64,000 bases of DNA from Sphingomonas phyllosphaerae (lineage in GTDB: Bacteria > Pseudomonadota > Alphaproteobacteria > Sphingomonadales > Sphingomonadaceae). This document shows, in pieces, positions 8,660-17,172 of the stretch (positions are counted from its first letter, which is position 1; every line of letters starts with the position of its first letter). Position numbers and translations under genes: made by a program. Below the pieces are notes generated by a model. That model was not told where the DNA came from. It did no database searches and saw only the letters and a list, made by a program, of their open reading frames with translations. The stretch is from contig JAQIJC010000001.1 in assembly GCA_036946405.1 (NCBI GenBank), forward strand, positions 1,371,001-1,435,000. Reading direction: 5' to 3'.

Positions 8660-9946
8660 ATGAGCTTTCCCTGGGCCAAGCATTACGAGCCGAAGGCGCC
8701 GCTGATGCGCTGGATGGACGAGAAGCTGCCGCTGCCGCGCCTCGTCTATAACGCGATCGGCGCGGGCTATCCGGTGCCGCGCAACCTGAACTATTTCTGG
8801 AACTTCGGCGTGCTCGCGGGCGCGGCTTTGGTCATCCAGATCGTCACCGGCGTCGTGCTGGCGATGCATTATGCCGCCAATGGCGGCGTGGCGTTCGGCT
8901 CGGTCGAGAGCATCATGCGCGACGTCAACGCCGGCTGGTTCCTGCGCTATGCGCACGCCAACGGGGCATCGATGTTCCTCGCCGTGGTCTATATCCATAT
9001 CGGCCGCGGGCTCTATTACGGGTCGTACAAGGCGCCGCGCGAGATGGTGTGGCTGCTCGGCGTGGTGATCTTCCTGCTGATGATGGCGACCGCGTTCATG
9101 GGCTATGTGCTCCCGTGGGGGCAGATGAGCTTCTGGGGCGCGCAGGTCATTACCGGCTTCTTCTCGGCGATCCCGCTGGTCGGCGAGACGATCCGCGTGT
9201 GGCTGCTCGGCGGGTTCGCGCCCGATAACGCCGCGCTCAACCGCTTCTTCTCGCTCCACTATCTGCTGCCGTTCGTGATTGCGGGCGTCATCATCCTGCA
9301 CATCTGGGCGCTGCACATCCCGGGGTCGAACAACCCGACCGGCGTCGACGTGAAGGGTGAGCAGGACACGGTGCCGTTCCACCCCTATTACACCGCGAAG
9401 GACGGCGTCGGCGTTGGCGTGTTCTTCCTGATCTTCGCGCTGTTCGTGTTCTTCTCGCCGAACCTGCTGGGTCACCCGGACAATTACATCGAGGCGAACC
9501 CGCTCTCGACCCCGGCGCACATCGTGCCGGAATGGTACTTCCTGCCGTTCTACGCGATCCTGAAGAGCTTCACCGCGGATTTCATCCTGCCGGCGAAGCT
9601 GTGGGGCGTGCTGGCGATGTTCGGCTCGATCCTGTTGCTGTTCTTCCTGCCGTGGCTGGATGCCTCGCCGGTGCGCTCGGCGAATTACCGGCCGACCTAC
9701 CGCTGGTTCCTGCTGGTGCTGCTGTTCGACGTGCTGGTGCTCGGCTATGTCGGCGGCGCGGAGGCGACTGCGCGCAACGTGATGATGGGCCAGATCGCGG
9801 CGGGTTATTATTTCGCGCACTTCCTCATCATCCTGCCGCTGGTGTCGGCGGCCGAGCGTCCGCGCCCGCTGCCCAACTCGATCACCGAGGCGGTGTTGGC
9901 GAAGCACGGCGGCACCAGCCCCGCGCAAACCGCGATGGCGAGCTGA
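8660..9946 (+). CDS. petB: Cytochrome b subunit of the bc1 complex
   Basis: Membrane-embedded di-heme cytochrome b (428 aa, about eight transmembrane helices) that holds the Qo and Qi quinone sites. Visible hallmarks are the heme-ligand helix segments with MHYA and the later histidines [10 protein letters not shown], and the Qo-site motif [10 protein letters not shown]. It starts 14 bp after petA with a GGGGAG ribosome site and precedes petC by 30 bp. Confidence 0.97.
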   Translation: MSFPWAKHYEPKAPLMRWMDEKLPLPRLVYNAIGAGYPVPRNLNYFWNFGVLAGAALVIQIVTGVVLAMHYAANGGVAFGSVESIMRDVNAGWFLRYAHANGASMFLAVVYIHIGRGLYYGSYKAPREMVWLLGVVIFLLMMATAFMGYVLPWGQMSFWGAQVITGFFSAIPLVGETIRVWLLGGFAPDNAALNRFFSLHYLLPFVIAGVIILHIWALHIPGSNNPTGVDVKGEQDTVPFHPYYTAKDGVGVGVFFLIFALFVFFSPNLLGHPDNYIEANPLSTPAHIVPEWYFLPFYAILKSFTADFILPAKLWGVLAMFGSILLLFFLPWLDASPVRSANYRPTYRWFLLVLLFDVLVLGYVGGAEATARNVMMGQIAAGYYFAHFLIILPLVSAAERPRPLPNSITEAVLAKHGGTSPAQTAMAS

Positions 9947-9976
9947 GACAGAGACGAAGAGGGGATTCGACAGAAG

Positions 9977-10819
9977 ATGGTTCGTCTCATTTCACTGCTG
10001 GTCGGCGCGGGGTTCGTCTTCGTGCTGGCGCTGGCGCTCTTCTTCACCGCGAAGGACGCGATCCAGAACCCGGCACCGCACACCGCGGAACATGCGTTCC
10101 ACGAACATCCCGAAAACATCCATTTGTCCTCGGCAGGGCTGTTCGGGAAGTTCGACCGGGCGCAGGTCCAGCGCGGCTTCCAGGTCTACAAGGAAGTCTG
10201 CGCCGCCTGCCACTCGCTGAAGTATGTGTCGTTCCGCGACCTGCAGAAGATCGGCTATTCGGAGGCCGAGGTGAAGGCGATCGCCAACCAGTGGGTGATC
10301 GAGCAGCCGAGCGTCAATCCGGAGACCGGTGAGGCGGCGACGCGCAAGAACCTGCCGTCGGATCACTTCCCGTCGCCGTTCGCCAACGAGGTCGCGGCCC
10401 GCGCGGCGAACAACAATGCGCTGCCGCCCGACCTGTCGCTGATGACCAAGGCGCGCGAGGACGGCTCGAACTACGTCCATGCGCTGCTGACCGGCTATCG
10501 CGACCAGCCGGCCGAGCTGCTGCGCGAGTTCCCCGACGCCAAGACGCCGGAAGGGCTGCACTACAACCCGTATTTCGCGAACCTCAACATCGCGATGCCG
10601 CCGCCGATCACCTCCGACGGGCAGGTGACCTATTCGGACGGCACCAAGGCGACCAAGGACCAGATGGCGCGCGACGTCGCGGCGTTCCTGACCTGGACCG
10701 CCGAGCCCAATCTCGAGGCGCGCCATGCGGCGGGTGTCGCGGTGGTGATCTTCCTGCTGATCTTCGTCTATCTGACCTGGGGTGCCTATCAGAACGTGTG
10801 GCGCAACGTGAAGCATTGA
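9977..10819 (+). CDS. petC: Cytochrome c1 subunit of the bc1 complex
   Basis: Membrane-anchored c-type cytochrome (280 aa) that passes electrons from the Rieske protein to soluble or membrane cytochrome c. An N-terminal signal helix is followed by the heme-binding CAACH motif near residue 76 and a C-terminal transmembrane helix that anchors the periplasmic domain. The sixth ligand Met is expected in the NIAMPPPI segment. It is the last gene of petABC and is followed by a REP-like element and a terminator. Confidence 0.96.
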   Translation: MVRLISLLVGAGFVFVLALALFFTAKDAIQNPAPHTAEHAFHEHPENIHLSSAGLFGKFDRAQVQRGFQVYKEVCAACHSLKYVSFRDLQKIGYSEAEVKAIANQWVIEQPSVNPETGEAATRKNLPSDHFPSPFANEVAARAANNNALPPDLSLMTKAREDGSNYVHALLTGYRDQPAELLREFPDAKTPEGLHYNPYFANLNIAMPPPITSDGQVTYSDGTKATKDQMARDVAAFLTWTAEPNLEARHAAGVAVVIFLLIFVYLTWGAYQNVWRNVKH

Positions 10820-10842
10820 GCGGACGGCCCGATCGTTCCTCC

Positions 10843-10898
10843 GTTCGCCCTGAGGAGTCGTCGAGCGCACTCGAGGCGGCGTCTCGAAGGGCATGAGG
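10843..10898. repeat. Sphingomonad REP-like hairpin
   Basis: The sequence runs TTCGCCCTGAG ... CTCGAAGGGC, an imperfect inverted repeat. Its ends match a dispersed palindromic family that is very common in intergenic DNA of sphingomonads. It lies directly after petC. Confidence 0.6.
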
Positions 10899-10914
10899 CT
10901 ACAACTCCAGAACG

Positions 10915-10948
10915 ACGGCGGCCGGGGCTCTCCCCCGGTCGCCGTTTT
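10915..10948 (+). terminator. Terminator of petABC
   Basis: A 13-bp stem (10915-10927 with 10933-10945, one wobble pair) closes a CTCTC loop, and TTTT follows. It lies between petC and apt and probably ends the bc1 operon. Confidence 0.8.
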
Positions 10949-10965
10949 CGTGTAGGCGGGGGCGC

Positions 10966-11496
10966 ATGAACGACGACCTCAAGGCGCTGATCCGCACCAT
11001 CCCCGACTTTCCCAGGCCGGGCATCCAGTTCCGCGACATCACCACGCTGTTGCTGTCCTCCCACGGGCTTGCGACTTGCGTCGAGCGGATGGCGGCGGCC
11101 GTCGATGGACCGATCGACCTCGTCGCGGGCGTCGAGGCGCGCGGCTTCCTCTTCGCCGCCGCGCTGGCGATCCCGTTGCGGGCCGGCGTGCTGCTGATCC
11201 GCAAGGACGGCAAGCTGCCCGGTGCCACGATCGCCGAGGATTATGCGCTCGAATATGGCACCGATCGGATCGCGATCCACGCCGACGCTTGTGCGCCGGG
11301 CGCCCGGGTCCTGCTCGTCGACGATCTGATCGCGACCGGCGGGACGGCGCGAGCCGCGGTGCGGCTGTTGCGTAAGGCCGGCGCGTCGGTGGCGCAGGCG
11401 CAATTCGTGGTCGACCTGCCCGATCTCGGTGGCGCTGACCTGCTCCGCGCGGACGGTGTCGCCGCGTCGGCGCTAGTGTCGTTTCCGGGTCACTGA
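10966..11496 (+). CDS. apt: Adenine phosphoribosyltransferase
   Basis: Apt salvages adenine by joining it to PRPP to give AMP. The 176-aa protein has the PRPP-binding loop VLLVDDLIATGGTA (about residues 114-127) and the N-terminal FRDITTLL segment typical of Apt. The length is standard. It stands alone downstream of the petABC terminator. Confidence 0.95.
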   Translation: MNDDLKALIRTIPDFPRPGIQFRDITTLLLSSHGLATCVERMAAAVDGPIDLVAGVEARGFLFAAALAIPLRAGVLLIRKDGKLPGATIAEDYALEYGTDRIAIHADACAPGARVLLVDDLIATGGTARAAVRLLRKAGASVAQAQFVVDLPDLGGADLLRADGVAASALVSFPGH

Positions 11497-11584
11497 GTCC
11501 GGTCCGGAACCACGCAGGCTGGAGGGTCGCTGGTCCGTATTGGCGGCGCGTTCTGCCGCTTGCTCCATGTGAGGAGACTCCGCG

Positions 11585-12133
11585 ATGTTTGCGCCCCGTG
11601 TGCTGCTGATCGGATTGCTGGGCGGTCTGTCGCTATCGACTGCCGCCTGCACCGACGGATACGGCTATTCCGGTGTCGGGCTCGGCTCCGGTTATTATGA
11701 TGACGCTTATTATGCCGGCGGTTATGGCACCGGCTATTACGGCTGGTACGACAATTATTATTATCCGGGCACCGGCGGCTACGTCTACGATCGCTATCGG
11801 CGCGCTTACCCGTGGAACGAGCGCCAGCAACGCTACTGGGCGCAACGCCGCTCCGGCTATGGCGACCGCGACGTGCGCGCCAACTGGCGTGATTTTGGCC
11901 GCGACGTGCGCCGTGAACGACGCGATTATCGCGGCGACATCCGTGCCGACCGGCAAGCCTATCGCGATGGCCGCATAACCCGCGACCAGTTCCGGCAGGA
12001 GCGACGTGAGGCGCGCCGGGAATATCGCAATGATGTTCGCCGCGATTACCGGGACTTGCGACGCCAGAACCGTGCCGAAGGCTATCGGACGCCGCGCCCC
12101 GACGGGGCATTCCGCCCGCGCGACCGCCGCTGA
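11585..12133 (+). CDS. Tyr/Gly-rich lipoprotein with an Arg-rich tail
   Basis: A 182-aa protein with a lipobox (STAAC, Cys22). The mature N-terminal 50 residues are dominated by Gly and Tyr, including runs such as YYDDAYYAGGYGTGYYGWY. The C-terminal half is highly basic, with recurring R-R-x-x-R/D-Y-R units likely to form a charged helix. The family is not recognised; similar two-part proteins in sphingomonads are annotated as hypothetical. A surface role binding anionic polymers is possible but is inference. It has an AGGAG-like site before ATG 11585 and no clear operon partner. Confidence 0.75.
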   Translation: MFAPRVLLIGLLGGLSLSTAACTDGYGYSGVGLGSGYYDDAYYAGGYGTGYYGWYDNYYYPGTGGYVYDRYRRAYPWNERQQRYWAQRRSGYGDRDVRANWRDFGRDVRRERRDYRGDIRADRQAYRDGRITRDQFRQERREARREYRNDVRRDYRDLRRQNRAEGYRTPRPDGAFRPRDRR

Positions 12134-12208
12134 ACGCCCCCTCTGGCCGCGCGCGCCGGCTTATGCCAGTCTGGCACGCGTGGCCGAAGTGACTGATCTC
12201 CGGGCGGC

Positions 12209-12946
12209 ATGAGCGACGCGGCCCCCGAACAATTGATGCTCGATCTCGACGGGTTCGAAGGGCCACTCGACCTGCTGCTCTCGCTCGCGCGGGCGCAAAA
12301 GGTTGATTTGCGGGACATTTCGATCCTGCGGCTGGTCGAGCAATATCTCGGCTATGTCGAGCGGGCGCGCGTCCTTCAGCTCGAACTCGCCGCCGATTAC
12401 CTCGTGATGGCGGCATGGCTGGCGTATCTCAAGTCGACGTTGCTCCTGCCGCGCGACCCGGAAGTCGAGCCCGACGTGGAGGAACTCGCGCTGCGGCTGC
12501 AATTGCGGCTGGAACGGCTCGACGCCATGCGCGACGCCGGCGCACGGCTGATGGCGCGTGACCGCCTCGATCGAGACGTCTTCCGGCGCGGTGCGCCCGA
12601 GGGCTTGCACGTCGTCCGCAAAGCCTTTTGGTCGGTCGAATATTACGACCTGCTGGCCGCTTATGGAAGGGTGCGGGCGCGGACGCGCCCGGCGTTGCAC
12701 GTCGTCCGCGATCGCGAAGTGGTGACGCTGGAGGCGGCGCTGGCGCGGCTGGCGGGGCTGCTCGGCACGGCGATCGACTGGTGCGAGATCGAGCGCTTCA
12801 TGCCCGAGCCGAGCAATGCGCGAATGCGCCGGTCGGCGCTGGCGTCGAGTTTTCTTGCGGCGCTCGAACTCGCACGGCAGGGAAGGGCGGAACTTCGTCA
12901 GGAAGCCCCATTTGCTCCATTGTATCTGCGGCGTCCGGCGTTGTGA
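12209..12946 (+). CDS. scpA: Segregation and condensation protein A
   Basis: ScpA is the kleisin subunit that bridges the two heads of the SMC condensin. The 245-aa sequence shows the kleisin N terminus LDGFEGPLDLLLSLARAQKV, the conserved ADYLVMAAWLAYLKSTLLLP helix and a C-terminal winged helix. It begins the scpA-scpB-tatABC run, and its stop overlaps the scpB GTG start. In many sphingomonads nagZ lies immediately upstream; here the upstream gene is the unrelated lipoprotein. Confidence 0.94.
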   Translation: MSDAAPEQLMLDLDGFEGPLDLLLSLARAQKVDLRDISILRLVEQYLGYVERARVLQLELAADYLVMAAWLAYLKSTLLLPRDPEVEPDVEELALRLQLRLERLDAMRDAGARLMARDRLDRDVFRRGAPEGLHVVRKAFWSVEYYDLLAAYGRVRARTRPALHVVRDREVVTLEAALARLAGLLGTAIDWCEIERFMPEPSNARMRRSALASSFLAALELARQGRAELRQEAPFAPLYLRRPAL

Positions 12947-13512
12947 GTGACGCCTATGATCGCGCCGTCGAGGCGATATTGTTTGCGGCGACCGAGCCGC
13001 TGACCCGCGACGCCATCCGCGCACATGCCGGGGACGGCGATGTCGCCGGGGCGCTCGACCGTTTGACGGTGCAGTATCGTGGGCGTGGCTTTGAACTGGT
13101 CGAGCGCGGCGGGCGCTGGCATTTTCAAACCGCCGCCGATCTGGCGCATCTGCTGCGCCGTGGGCGCGACGAGATCCGGCGACTGAGCCGCGCCGGGATC
13201 GAGACACTGGCGATCATCGCCTATCACGAGCCGGTCACGCGCGCCGAGATCGAAGCGATCCGCGGCGTCCAGACCGCGCGCGGGACGCTCGACGTGCTCA
13301 TGGAGGCGGGATGGATCCGCCCCGCGGGACGACGCGACGTGCCGGGCCGTCCGCTGATGTTCGTGACGACCCCCGAATTCCTGTCACATTTCGGGCTCAA
13401 GAGCCGTCGCGATCTCCCCGGCGTCGACGATCTGCGCGCGGCGGGGCTGCTTGACCCGGTCGATCTGGCGTTCGATCAACTCGCGGTGGAAAACGCCGCC
13501 GAGGAAGACTAG
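12943..13512 (+). CDS. scpB: Segregation and condensation protein B
   Basis: ScpB dimers bind ScpA and regulate the SMC complex. The 189-aa protein consists of two winged-helix domains, with the typical segment [20 protein letters not shown] and the later [22 protein letters not shown] 12943 overlaps the scpA stop by 4 bp, which fixes the start and indicates coupled translation. Confidence 0.94.
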   Translation: MSDAYDRAVEAILFAATEPLTRDAIRAHAGDGDVAGALDRLTVQYRGRGFELVERGGRWHFQTAADLAHLLRRGRDEIRRLSRAGIETLAIIAYHEPVTRAEIEAIRGVQTARGTLDVLMEAGWIRPAGRRDVPGRPLMFVTTPEFLSHFGLKSRRDLPGVDDLRAAGLLDPVDLAFDQLAVENAAEED

Positions 13513-13540
13513 ATACCGTTTTACGTTAGGAGATTTCGTC

Positions 13541-13780
13541 ATGGGCAGTTTCAGCCTTCCGCATATCCTCATCCTCGCGGTTGTCGCGATCCTGCTGCTG
13601 GGCGGCGGGCGGTTTTCGAACTTGATGGGCGACGTCGCCAAGGGCGTGAAGAACTTCAAGAAGGGCATGGCCGAGGAGGACGAGGACGATGCGCGTCCCA
13701 AGCCGCGTATCGAGGCGAAGAGCCATGCCGAGCCCGCCTTCGAGCGCGATGCCGAACCCGTGCGTGAGGAACGTCGCTGA
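13541..13780 (+). CDS. tatA: Sec-independent translocase TatA
   Basis: TatA polymerises to form the pore of the twin-arginine translocase. The 79-aa protein has one N-terminal membrane helix ([20 protein letters not shown]), a hinge, an amphipathic helix [14 protein letters not shown] and an acidic tail. The hinge reads LLGGGRF where most TatA proteins have an FG pair, a mild deviation. A TAGGAGA ribosome site precedes ATG 13541. First of tatABC. Confidence 0.93.
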   Translation: MGSFSLPHILILAVVAILLLGGGRFSNLMGDVAKGVKNFKKGMAEEDEDDARPKPRIEAKSHAEPAFERDAEPVREERR

Positions 13781-13810
13781 TCCGTTGCACTCAAGAAACC
13801 GGCGCGCCTG

Positions 13811-14278
13811 ATGTTCGGCATCGATTCGTCTGAATTCCTGCTGGTGGCGCTCGTGGCGCTGGTGGTGATCGGCCCCAAGGACCTGCCCAAGGCGATGCGC
13901 GTGCTCGGCTATTGGGTCGGTCGCGCCCGCGCCGTCGGGCGCCAGTTTCGCGCCGGCTTCGACGAGATGGTGCGCGAGGCCGAGCTGGAAGAGATGGAAA
14001 AGAAGTGGAAGGCGGAGAACGAGCGGATCATGCGTGAGCATCCGTTCGTCCCGACGCCTCCCGCTTCGCCGGCGTTGCCCGACCACGCATCGAGTGTCGA
14101 CGCATTGCCGGACGGCGGTGATGCTCAACAGCCGGTGATGGTCGAAAAACCGCACGTCGTGCCCGAGCCTGTCCCACCGGCGGCACCGCCCGCCGCAGGT
14201 CAGTTCGAGGCGGAGCATCGCGCGGACGATCATCAGGGCACCGATGGTCGTGTGATCCAGGACAAGGCTGCATCGTGA
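13811..14278 (+). CDS. tatB: Twin-arginine translocase receptor TatB
   Basis: TatB forms the substrate-recognition complex with TatC. The 155-aa protein starts MFGIDSSEFLLVALVALVVIGPKDLP, where the helix followed by GPKDLP is the TatB signature. An extended amphipathic helix and a Pro/Ala-rich tail follow. The stop overlaps the tatC GTG start. Confidence 0.93.
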   Translation: MFGIDSSEFLLVALVALVVIGPKDLPKAMRVLGYWVGRARAVGRQFRAGFDEMVREAELEEMEKKWKAENERIMREHPFVPTPPASPALPDHASSVDALPDGGDAQQPVMVEKPHVVPEPVPPAAPPAAGQFEAEHRADDHQGTDGRVIQDKAAS

Positions 14279-15054
14279 CCGAGATCGTCGACGAACTGGA
14301 AGACTCGCGCGCGCCGCTGCTCGATCATCTGCTCGAACTGCGCCGGCGGTTGCTGTATTGCATCGTCGCGGTCCTGCTGTCGTTCTTCGTCTGCTGGTAT
14401 TTCGCGGAGGACATCTTCGCGTTCCTCGTCCAGCCGCTGCTCAGCGCCGGTCAGAAGACGCTCATCTACACGCAGCTCTTCGAGGCATTCTTCGTTCAGG
14501 TGAAGGTCGCGTTCTTCGCCGCGATGATGATCTCCTTCCCGATCATCGCGATGCAATTGTGGCAATTCGTCGCGCCGGGGCTCTATCGCAAAGAGCGACG
14601 CGCGCTGTTGCCTTTCCTGCTCGCCACGCCGCTGCTGTTCCTGCTCGGCGCATCAATGGCCTATTATGTTGCCATTCCGATGGCGCTGCACTTCTTGCTC
14701 GGTTTCTCCGGAACCGTGGGCGGGGTGCATCAGCAGGCGTTGCCGGCGATGGGCTATTATCTGAGCTTCATCATGCAGTTCCTGTTCGGATTTGGTGCGG
14801 CGTTCCTGCTGCCGGTGCTGCTGATGCTCCTTGAGCGCGCGGGCATCGTGACGCGCAAGCAACTGATCGGCGCGCGGCGCTATGCGATCGTCGGGGCGTT
14901 TGCGATCGCCGCGGTGCTGACGCCGCCAGATGTCGGATCGCAGCTACTGCTCGCCATTCCGCTGGTGATCCTCTACGAAGCCGCGATCATCGGAATCTGG
15001 TTCACCGAGCGAAAGCGTGCACGCGACGAGGTTGCTACTGCCAGCGCTGAATAG
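14275..15054 (+). CDS. tatC: Twin-arginine translocase TatC
   Basis: TatC is the polytopic core (six helices, 259 aa) that binds the RR motif of Tat signal peptides. The family segments LDHLLELRRRLLY at the N terminus, with the conserved Glu, and GVHQQALPAMGYYLSFIMQF and AVLTPPDVGSQLLLAIPL are visible. GTG 14275 overlaps the tatB stop (GTGA). The operon ends at a strong terminator about 80 bp downstream. A probable client in the window is the Rieske protein PetA. Confidence 0.95.
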   Translation: MTEIVDELEDSRAPLLDHLLELRRRLLYCIVAVLLSFFVCWYFAEDIFAFLVQPLLSAGQKTLIYTQLFEAFFVQVKVAFFAAMMISFPIIAMQLWQFVAPGLYRKERRALLPFLLATPLLFLLGASMAYYVAIPMALHFLLGFSGTVGGVHQQALPAMGYYLSFIMQFLFGFGAAFLLPVLLMLLERAGIVTRKQLIGARRYAIVGAFAIAAVLTPPDVGSQLLLAIPLVILYEAAIIGIWFTERKRARDEVATASAE

Positions 15055-15133
15055 TGCTGCGGCACCGCCAAGGTGCGACGCTGCATCGTGGGGCAGGTCG
15101 ATTCGACCTGCTATCGGAAGCGGTCAAACAGAA

Positions 15134-15168
15134 GGGGCGGTCCGTCACTGACGGACCGCCCCAATTTT
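15134..15168. terminator. Bidirectional terminator between tatC and a leftward lipoprotein gene
   Basis: A perfect 13-bp stem (15134-15146 with 15150-15162, loop ACT) is followed by AATTTTG on the plus strand and by TTCTGTTTG on the minus strand. It serves tatC rightward and probably the small lipoprotein gene leftward. Confidence 0.75.
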
Positions 15169-15184
15169 GTTGGTGTGCGGGAGG

Positions 15185-15319
15185 TTACTTATGCTTGTCC
15201 GCCGCGCCAGCCACGGCATCACCTGCCGATGAGACGTCCTTGCCGACGCCGCTTACGGTGTTGCATGCCGACACCAGCACCGCGCCCGCGAGTACCGCGA
15301 CAGTCAGAACCTTACGCAT
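15185..15319 (-). CDS. Entericidin-like small lipoprotein
   Basis: A 44-aa protein beginning MRKVLTVAVLAGAVLVSAC: a lipoprotein signal with lipobox VSAC (Cys19), then NTVSGVGKDVSSAGDAV, which matches the entericidin A/B pattern C-N-T-x-x-G-x-G-K-D. Entericidins are tiny membrane lipoproteins; ecnB of enteric bacteria is under stationary-phase control. ATG 15319 is preceded by AGGGAG. Upstream lies GGAAC-N16-CATT (15373-15349), close to the EcfG promoter consensus, so control by the adjacent general stress response is plausible. Confidence is high for the protein type and moderate for the regulation. Confidence 0.85.
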   Translation of the reverse strand: MRKVLTVAVLAGAVLVSACNTVSGVGKDVSSAGDAVAGAADKHK

Positions 15320-15348
15320 TGAACGGTCTCCCTAAATTCACAGCCGAC

Positions 15349-15373
15349 AATGCGCGTCAGGAAGCTTCGTTCC
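15349..15373 (-). promoter_or_regulatory. Possible sigma-EcfG promoter of the entericidin-like gene
   Basis: The minus strand reads GGAAC (15373-15369), a 16-nt spacer and CATT (15352-15349). The known EcfG consensus is GGAAC-N16/17-CGTT; there is one mismatch in the -10. A start near 15340 would leave a short leader of about 20 nt before ATG 15319. Confidence 0.4.
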
Positions 15374-15400
15374 ACAAGGGTGACGATCGGATGTAGGGGC

Positions 15401-15505
15401 GGAAACGATTAAGGCCCGAAAGCATCACCGGGGGGGGGGAGGGTGGATGCTTTCGGGCCCATGTCTTGGATAGCGAAAGCGGGGGGGCGTATAGTCGCTA
15501 TCCGA
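15401..15505 (-). ncRNA. Candidate EcfG-controlled small RNA with two C-rich-loop hairpins
   Basis: On the minus strand, about 8 nt after an exact EcfG promoter, come two hairpins. The first (15503-15468) has a perfect 9-bp stem GGATAGCGA with an 18-nt loop containing CCCCCCC. The second (15459-15413) has a perfect 13-bp stem GGCCCGAAAGCAT with a 21-nt loop containing CCCTCCCCCCCCCC, followed by TTAATCGTTTCC, a weak terminator tail. No ORF fits. Paired hairpins with exposed CCUCC-like (anti-Shine-Dalgarno) loops under stress sigma factors are known in alphaproteobacterial sRNAs; SuhB of Sphingopyxis granuli is a possible relative. Boundaries are estimates; it could also act as the 3' end of phyP mRNA. 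Confidence 0.65.
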
Positions 15506-15512
15506 AGGTGAG

Positions 15513-15537
15513 AACGACGCCGGGCGAGCCGGGTTCC
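15513..15537 (-). promoter_or_regulatory. Sigma-EcfG promoter, exact consensus
   Basis: The minus strand reads GGAAC (15537-15533), a spacer of exactly 16 nt, then CGTT (15516-15513). This matches the published alphaproteobacterial EcfG promoter. It lies between the phyP stop (15574) and the hairpin pair, so it drives the sRNA candidate rather than phyP. Confidence 0.75.
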
Positions 15538-15573
15538 GCGCCGTCGCTGCAATCGCAGAATTATTTTACAACG

Positions 15574-17166
15574 TCATTCCCGACCGACGACCGCGATCGC
15601 GATGTCGTAGGCGCCGGTGAGCGGGTCGTGCTGTAGCGTCGAGCGCAGCTGCCGCGTCAGCCCCTCGATCACGCGGCCGTAGCGATGCTGCAGCCCCTCG
15701 CGCAGGTGATCGGTATCGACCAGTGCGCGCGACGAGAGCCGCAGCAGCGCGCGTTGTGGATCGTCGAGCGGCTTGAGCGTGATCCGCACCTGCGTCTCGC
15801 TGACGCAGGTCATCGCCAACTCGACCAGTTCGGTCACCAGAAACGCGACCGCGACTGCGACGTCCTGCGTCACGAAATACGGATCGATGTCGAGCACGAT
15901 TCCGACGCGGGTGCCCTCGGGTGCGGTCGCGCGGATGCTGGAGGCCAGCTCGCCGAGCACCGCCCGCAAGCCAACGCCGCGATTCTCTTCCATTTCGGCG
16001 TAATGATAGCGATGGACAACCGCGAGCGCATCGACCCGCCGCTGGATCGAGGCATAGGCCTGCGTCGCCTCGACGCTGCGCGCGCCGCGGGCGTGAAAGT
16101 TGATGAGGCTGGAGATCACCTGCAGGTTGTTCTTGACCCGGTGATGCACCTCGCGGGTCAGCTTGGTTTGCCGCATCAACCCGTCGGCCAACCCAGCCTC
16201 GTGAATCGCGACCGTCCGGCTGAGCGCGCGGAACGTGTCGCCCAGGTCGCGGATTTCCTGCGCCGGCAGCGCGCGCAGCATTGCCGGATCGGGGTGGTCG
16301 CCCGGCGCATAGGCGGCGATGCTGCCGCGCAAGGCGCGTAATGGCGCGATCAAGAGGCGATCGACCACGAACCAGCTGATCGCCGCCGCCGCCGCCCACA
16401 TCAGCAGCGGCAGGGTCAGCGCGATCAGCAAGGGTGATCCGATCGGCGCGCTCCGGACCTGCATTTCCAGCGCCAGCCCGGCGACACCGAGATCGCTGCG
16501 GATCGTCTCGCGTCGCTCCAGCGCGCTCTCGCGGGTGAGCGGGTCGAGTTCGAGCCGTTCGTCGCCGAGCGCCAGCGACAGGCCATAATCGGGGGCGAAC
16601 CCACTGGGCCGGCTGATCTGCGCAAGGAAGGGTGCGGGGAAATAGGCGGCAGCGGTAAGCCCGTCGCTGCGTCCGGCAAAGCGGAGCATCACGCCACGCT
16701 TCTCGACGATCCGCGCGCTGACCGCGTCGGTCGGGGACTGACGGGCGAAAGCGGCCGCGCCGGGAAACGGCTCGCCGCAGATCGCGCGCCCACGGCGATC
16801 GAGAATGACGAAGCTGGTACCGGCCGCGGATTGTTGCGCGAACACGCCCTGCGCGCGTGCGCAGCTGGGCGCATCGCCGCGATCGGCGGTCAATGCGTCG
16901 ACCGCGACGCGCAATGCGGTCATGTCGCCAACCAGCTCGATCGCGATCGCCCGGCTCGCCTCCGATGCCGCCACCCGCAGGTGCGAGCGCAATTCGGTAT
17001 CGGCGATCTGGGTCACGCGCAGCGTCGCGAAGATCGCGATCAACGCCAGCGGCAGCAGCGCGACGCTGAGAATCAGGAACAGTTTGGCCCCGGTCGGCCA
17101 GCGCGAAATCATATCGAGACGCCCCGCGGCGGGCCGGGGGGCGTCAGCCGCGGGAGTGGTCGCCAC
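15574..17166 (-). CDS. phyP: HisKA_2 sensor histidine kinase-like protein of the GSR locus (PhyP-like)
   Basis: A 530-aa membrane protein: helix about 28-48, a periplasmic sensor about 50-240, a second helix about 245-268, a HAMP-like linker and a HisKA_2 dimerisation domain with REVHHRVKNNLQVISSL (candidate phospho-His341). The ATPase region is degenerate: the block FLVTELVELAMTCVSE lacks the N-box Asn expected in LVTELVTNALKHA, and no DxGxG motif is seen. In Sphingomonas Fr1, PhyP is a GSR-locus protein of this type that acts as a negative regulator (phosphatase) of PhyR; the missing ATP-binding residues fit that role. It starts 6 bp after nepR, forming a nepR-phyP operon. Confidence 0.82.
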   Translation of the reverse strand: MATTPAADAPRPAAGRLDMISRWPTGAKLFLILSVALLPLALIAIFATLRVTQIADTELRSHLRVAASEASRAIAIELVGDMTALRVAVDALTADRGDAPSCARAQGVFAQQSAAGTSFVILDRRGRAICGEPFPGAAAFARQSPTDAVSARIVEKRGVMLRFAGRSDGLTAAAYFPAPFLAQISRPSGFAPDYGLSLALGDERLELDPLTRESALERRETIRSDLGVAGLALEMQVRSAPIGSPLLIALTLPLLMWAAAAAISWFVVDRLLIAPLRALRGSIAAYAPGDHPDPAMLRALPAQEIRDLGDTFRALSRTVAIHEAGLADGLMRQTKLTREVHHRVKNNLQVISSLINFHARGARSVEATQAYASIQRRVDALAVVHRYHYAEMEENRGVGLRAVLGELASSIRATAPEGTRVGIVLDIDPYFVTQDVAVAVAFLVTELVELAMTCVSETQVRITLKPLDDPQRALLRLSSRALVDTDHLREGLQHRYGRVIEGLTRQLRSTLQHDPLTGAYDIAIAVVGRE

Positions 17167-17172
17167 GTCGCC

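Noticed and set aside
15429..15446. The run of ten G as a possible sequencing artefact
   Set aside because: It lies exactly in the loop of a perfect 13-bp stem, and a second G run lies in the loop of the neighbouring hairpin, so a structural role is more likely; the run length itself should be treated with care.
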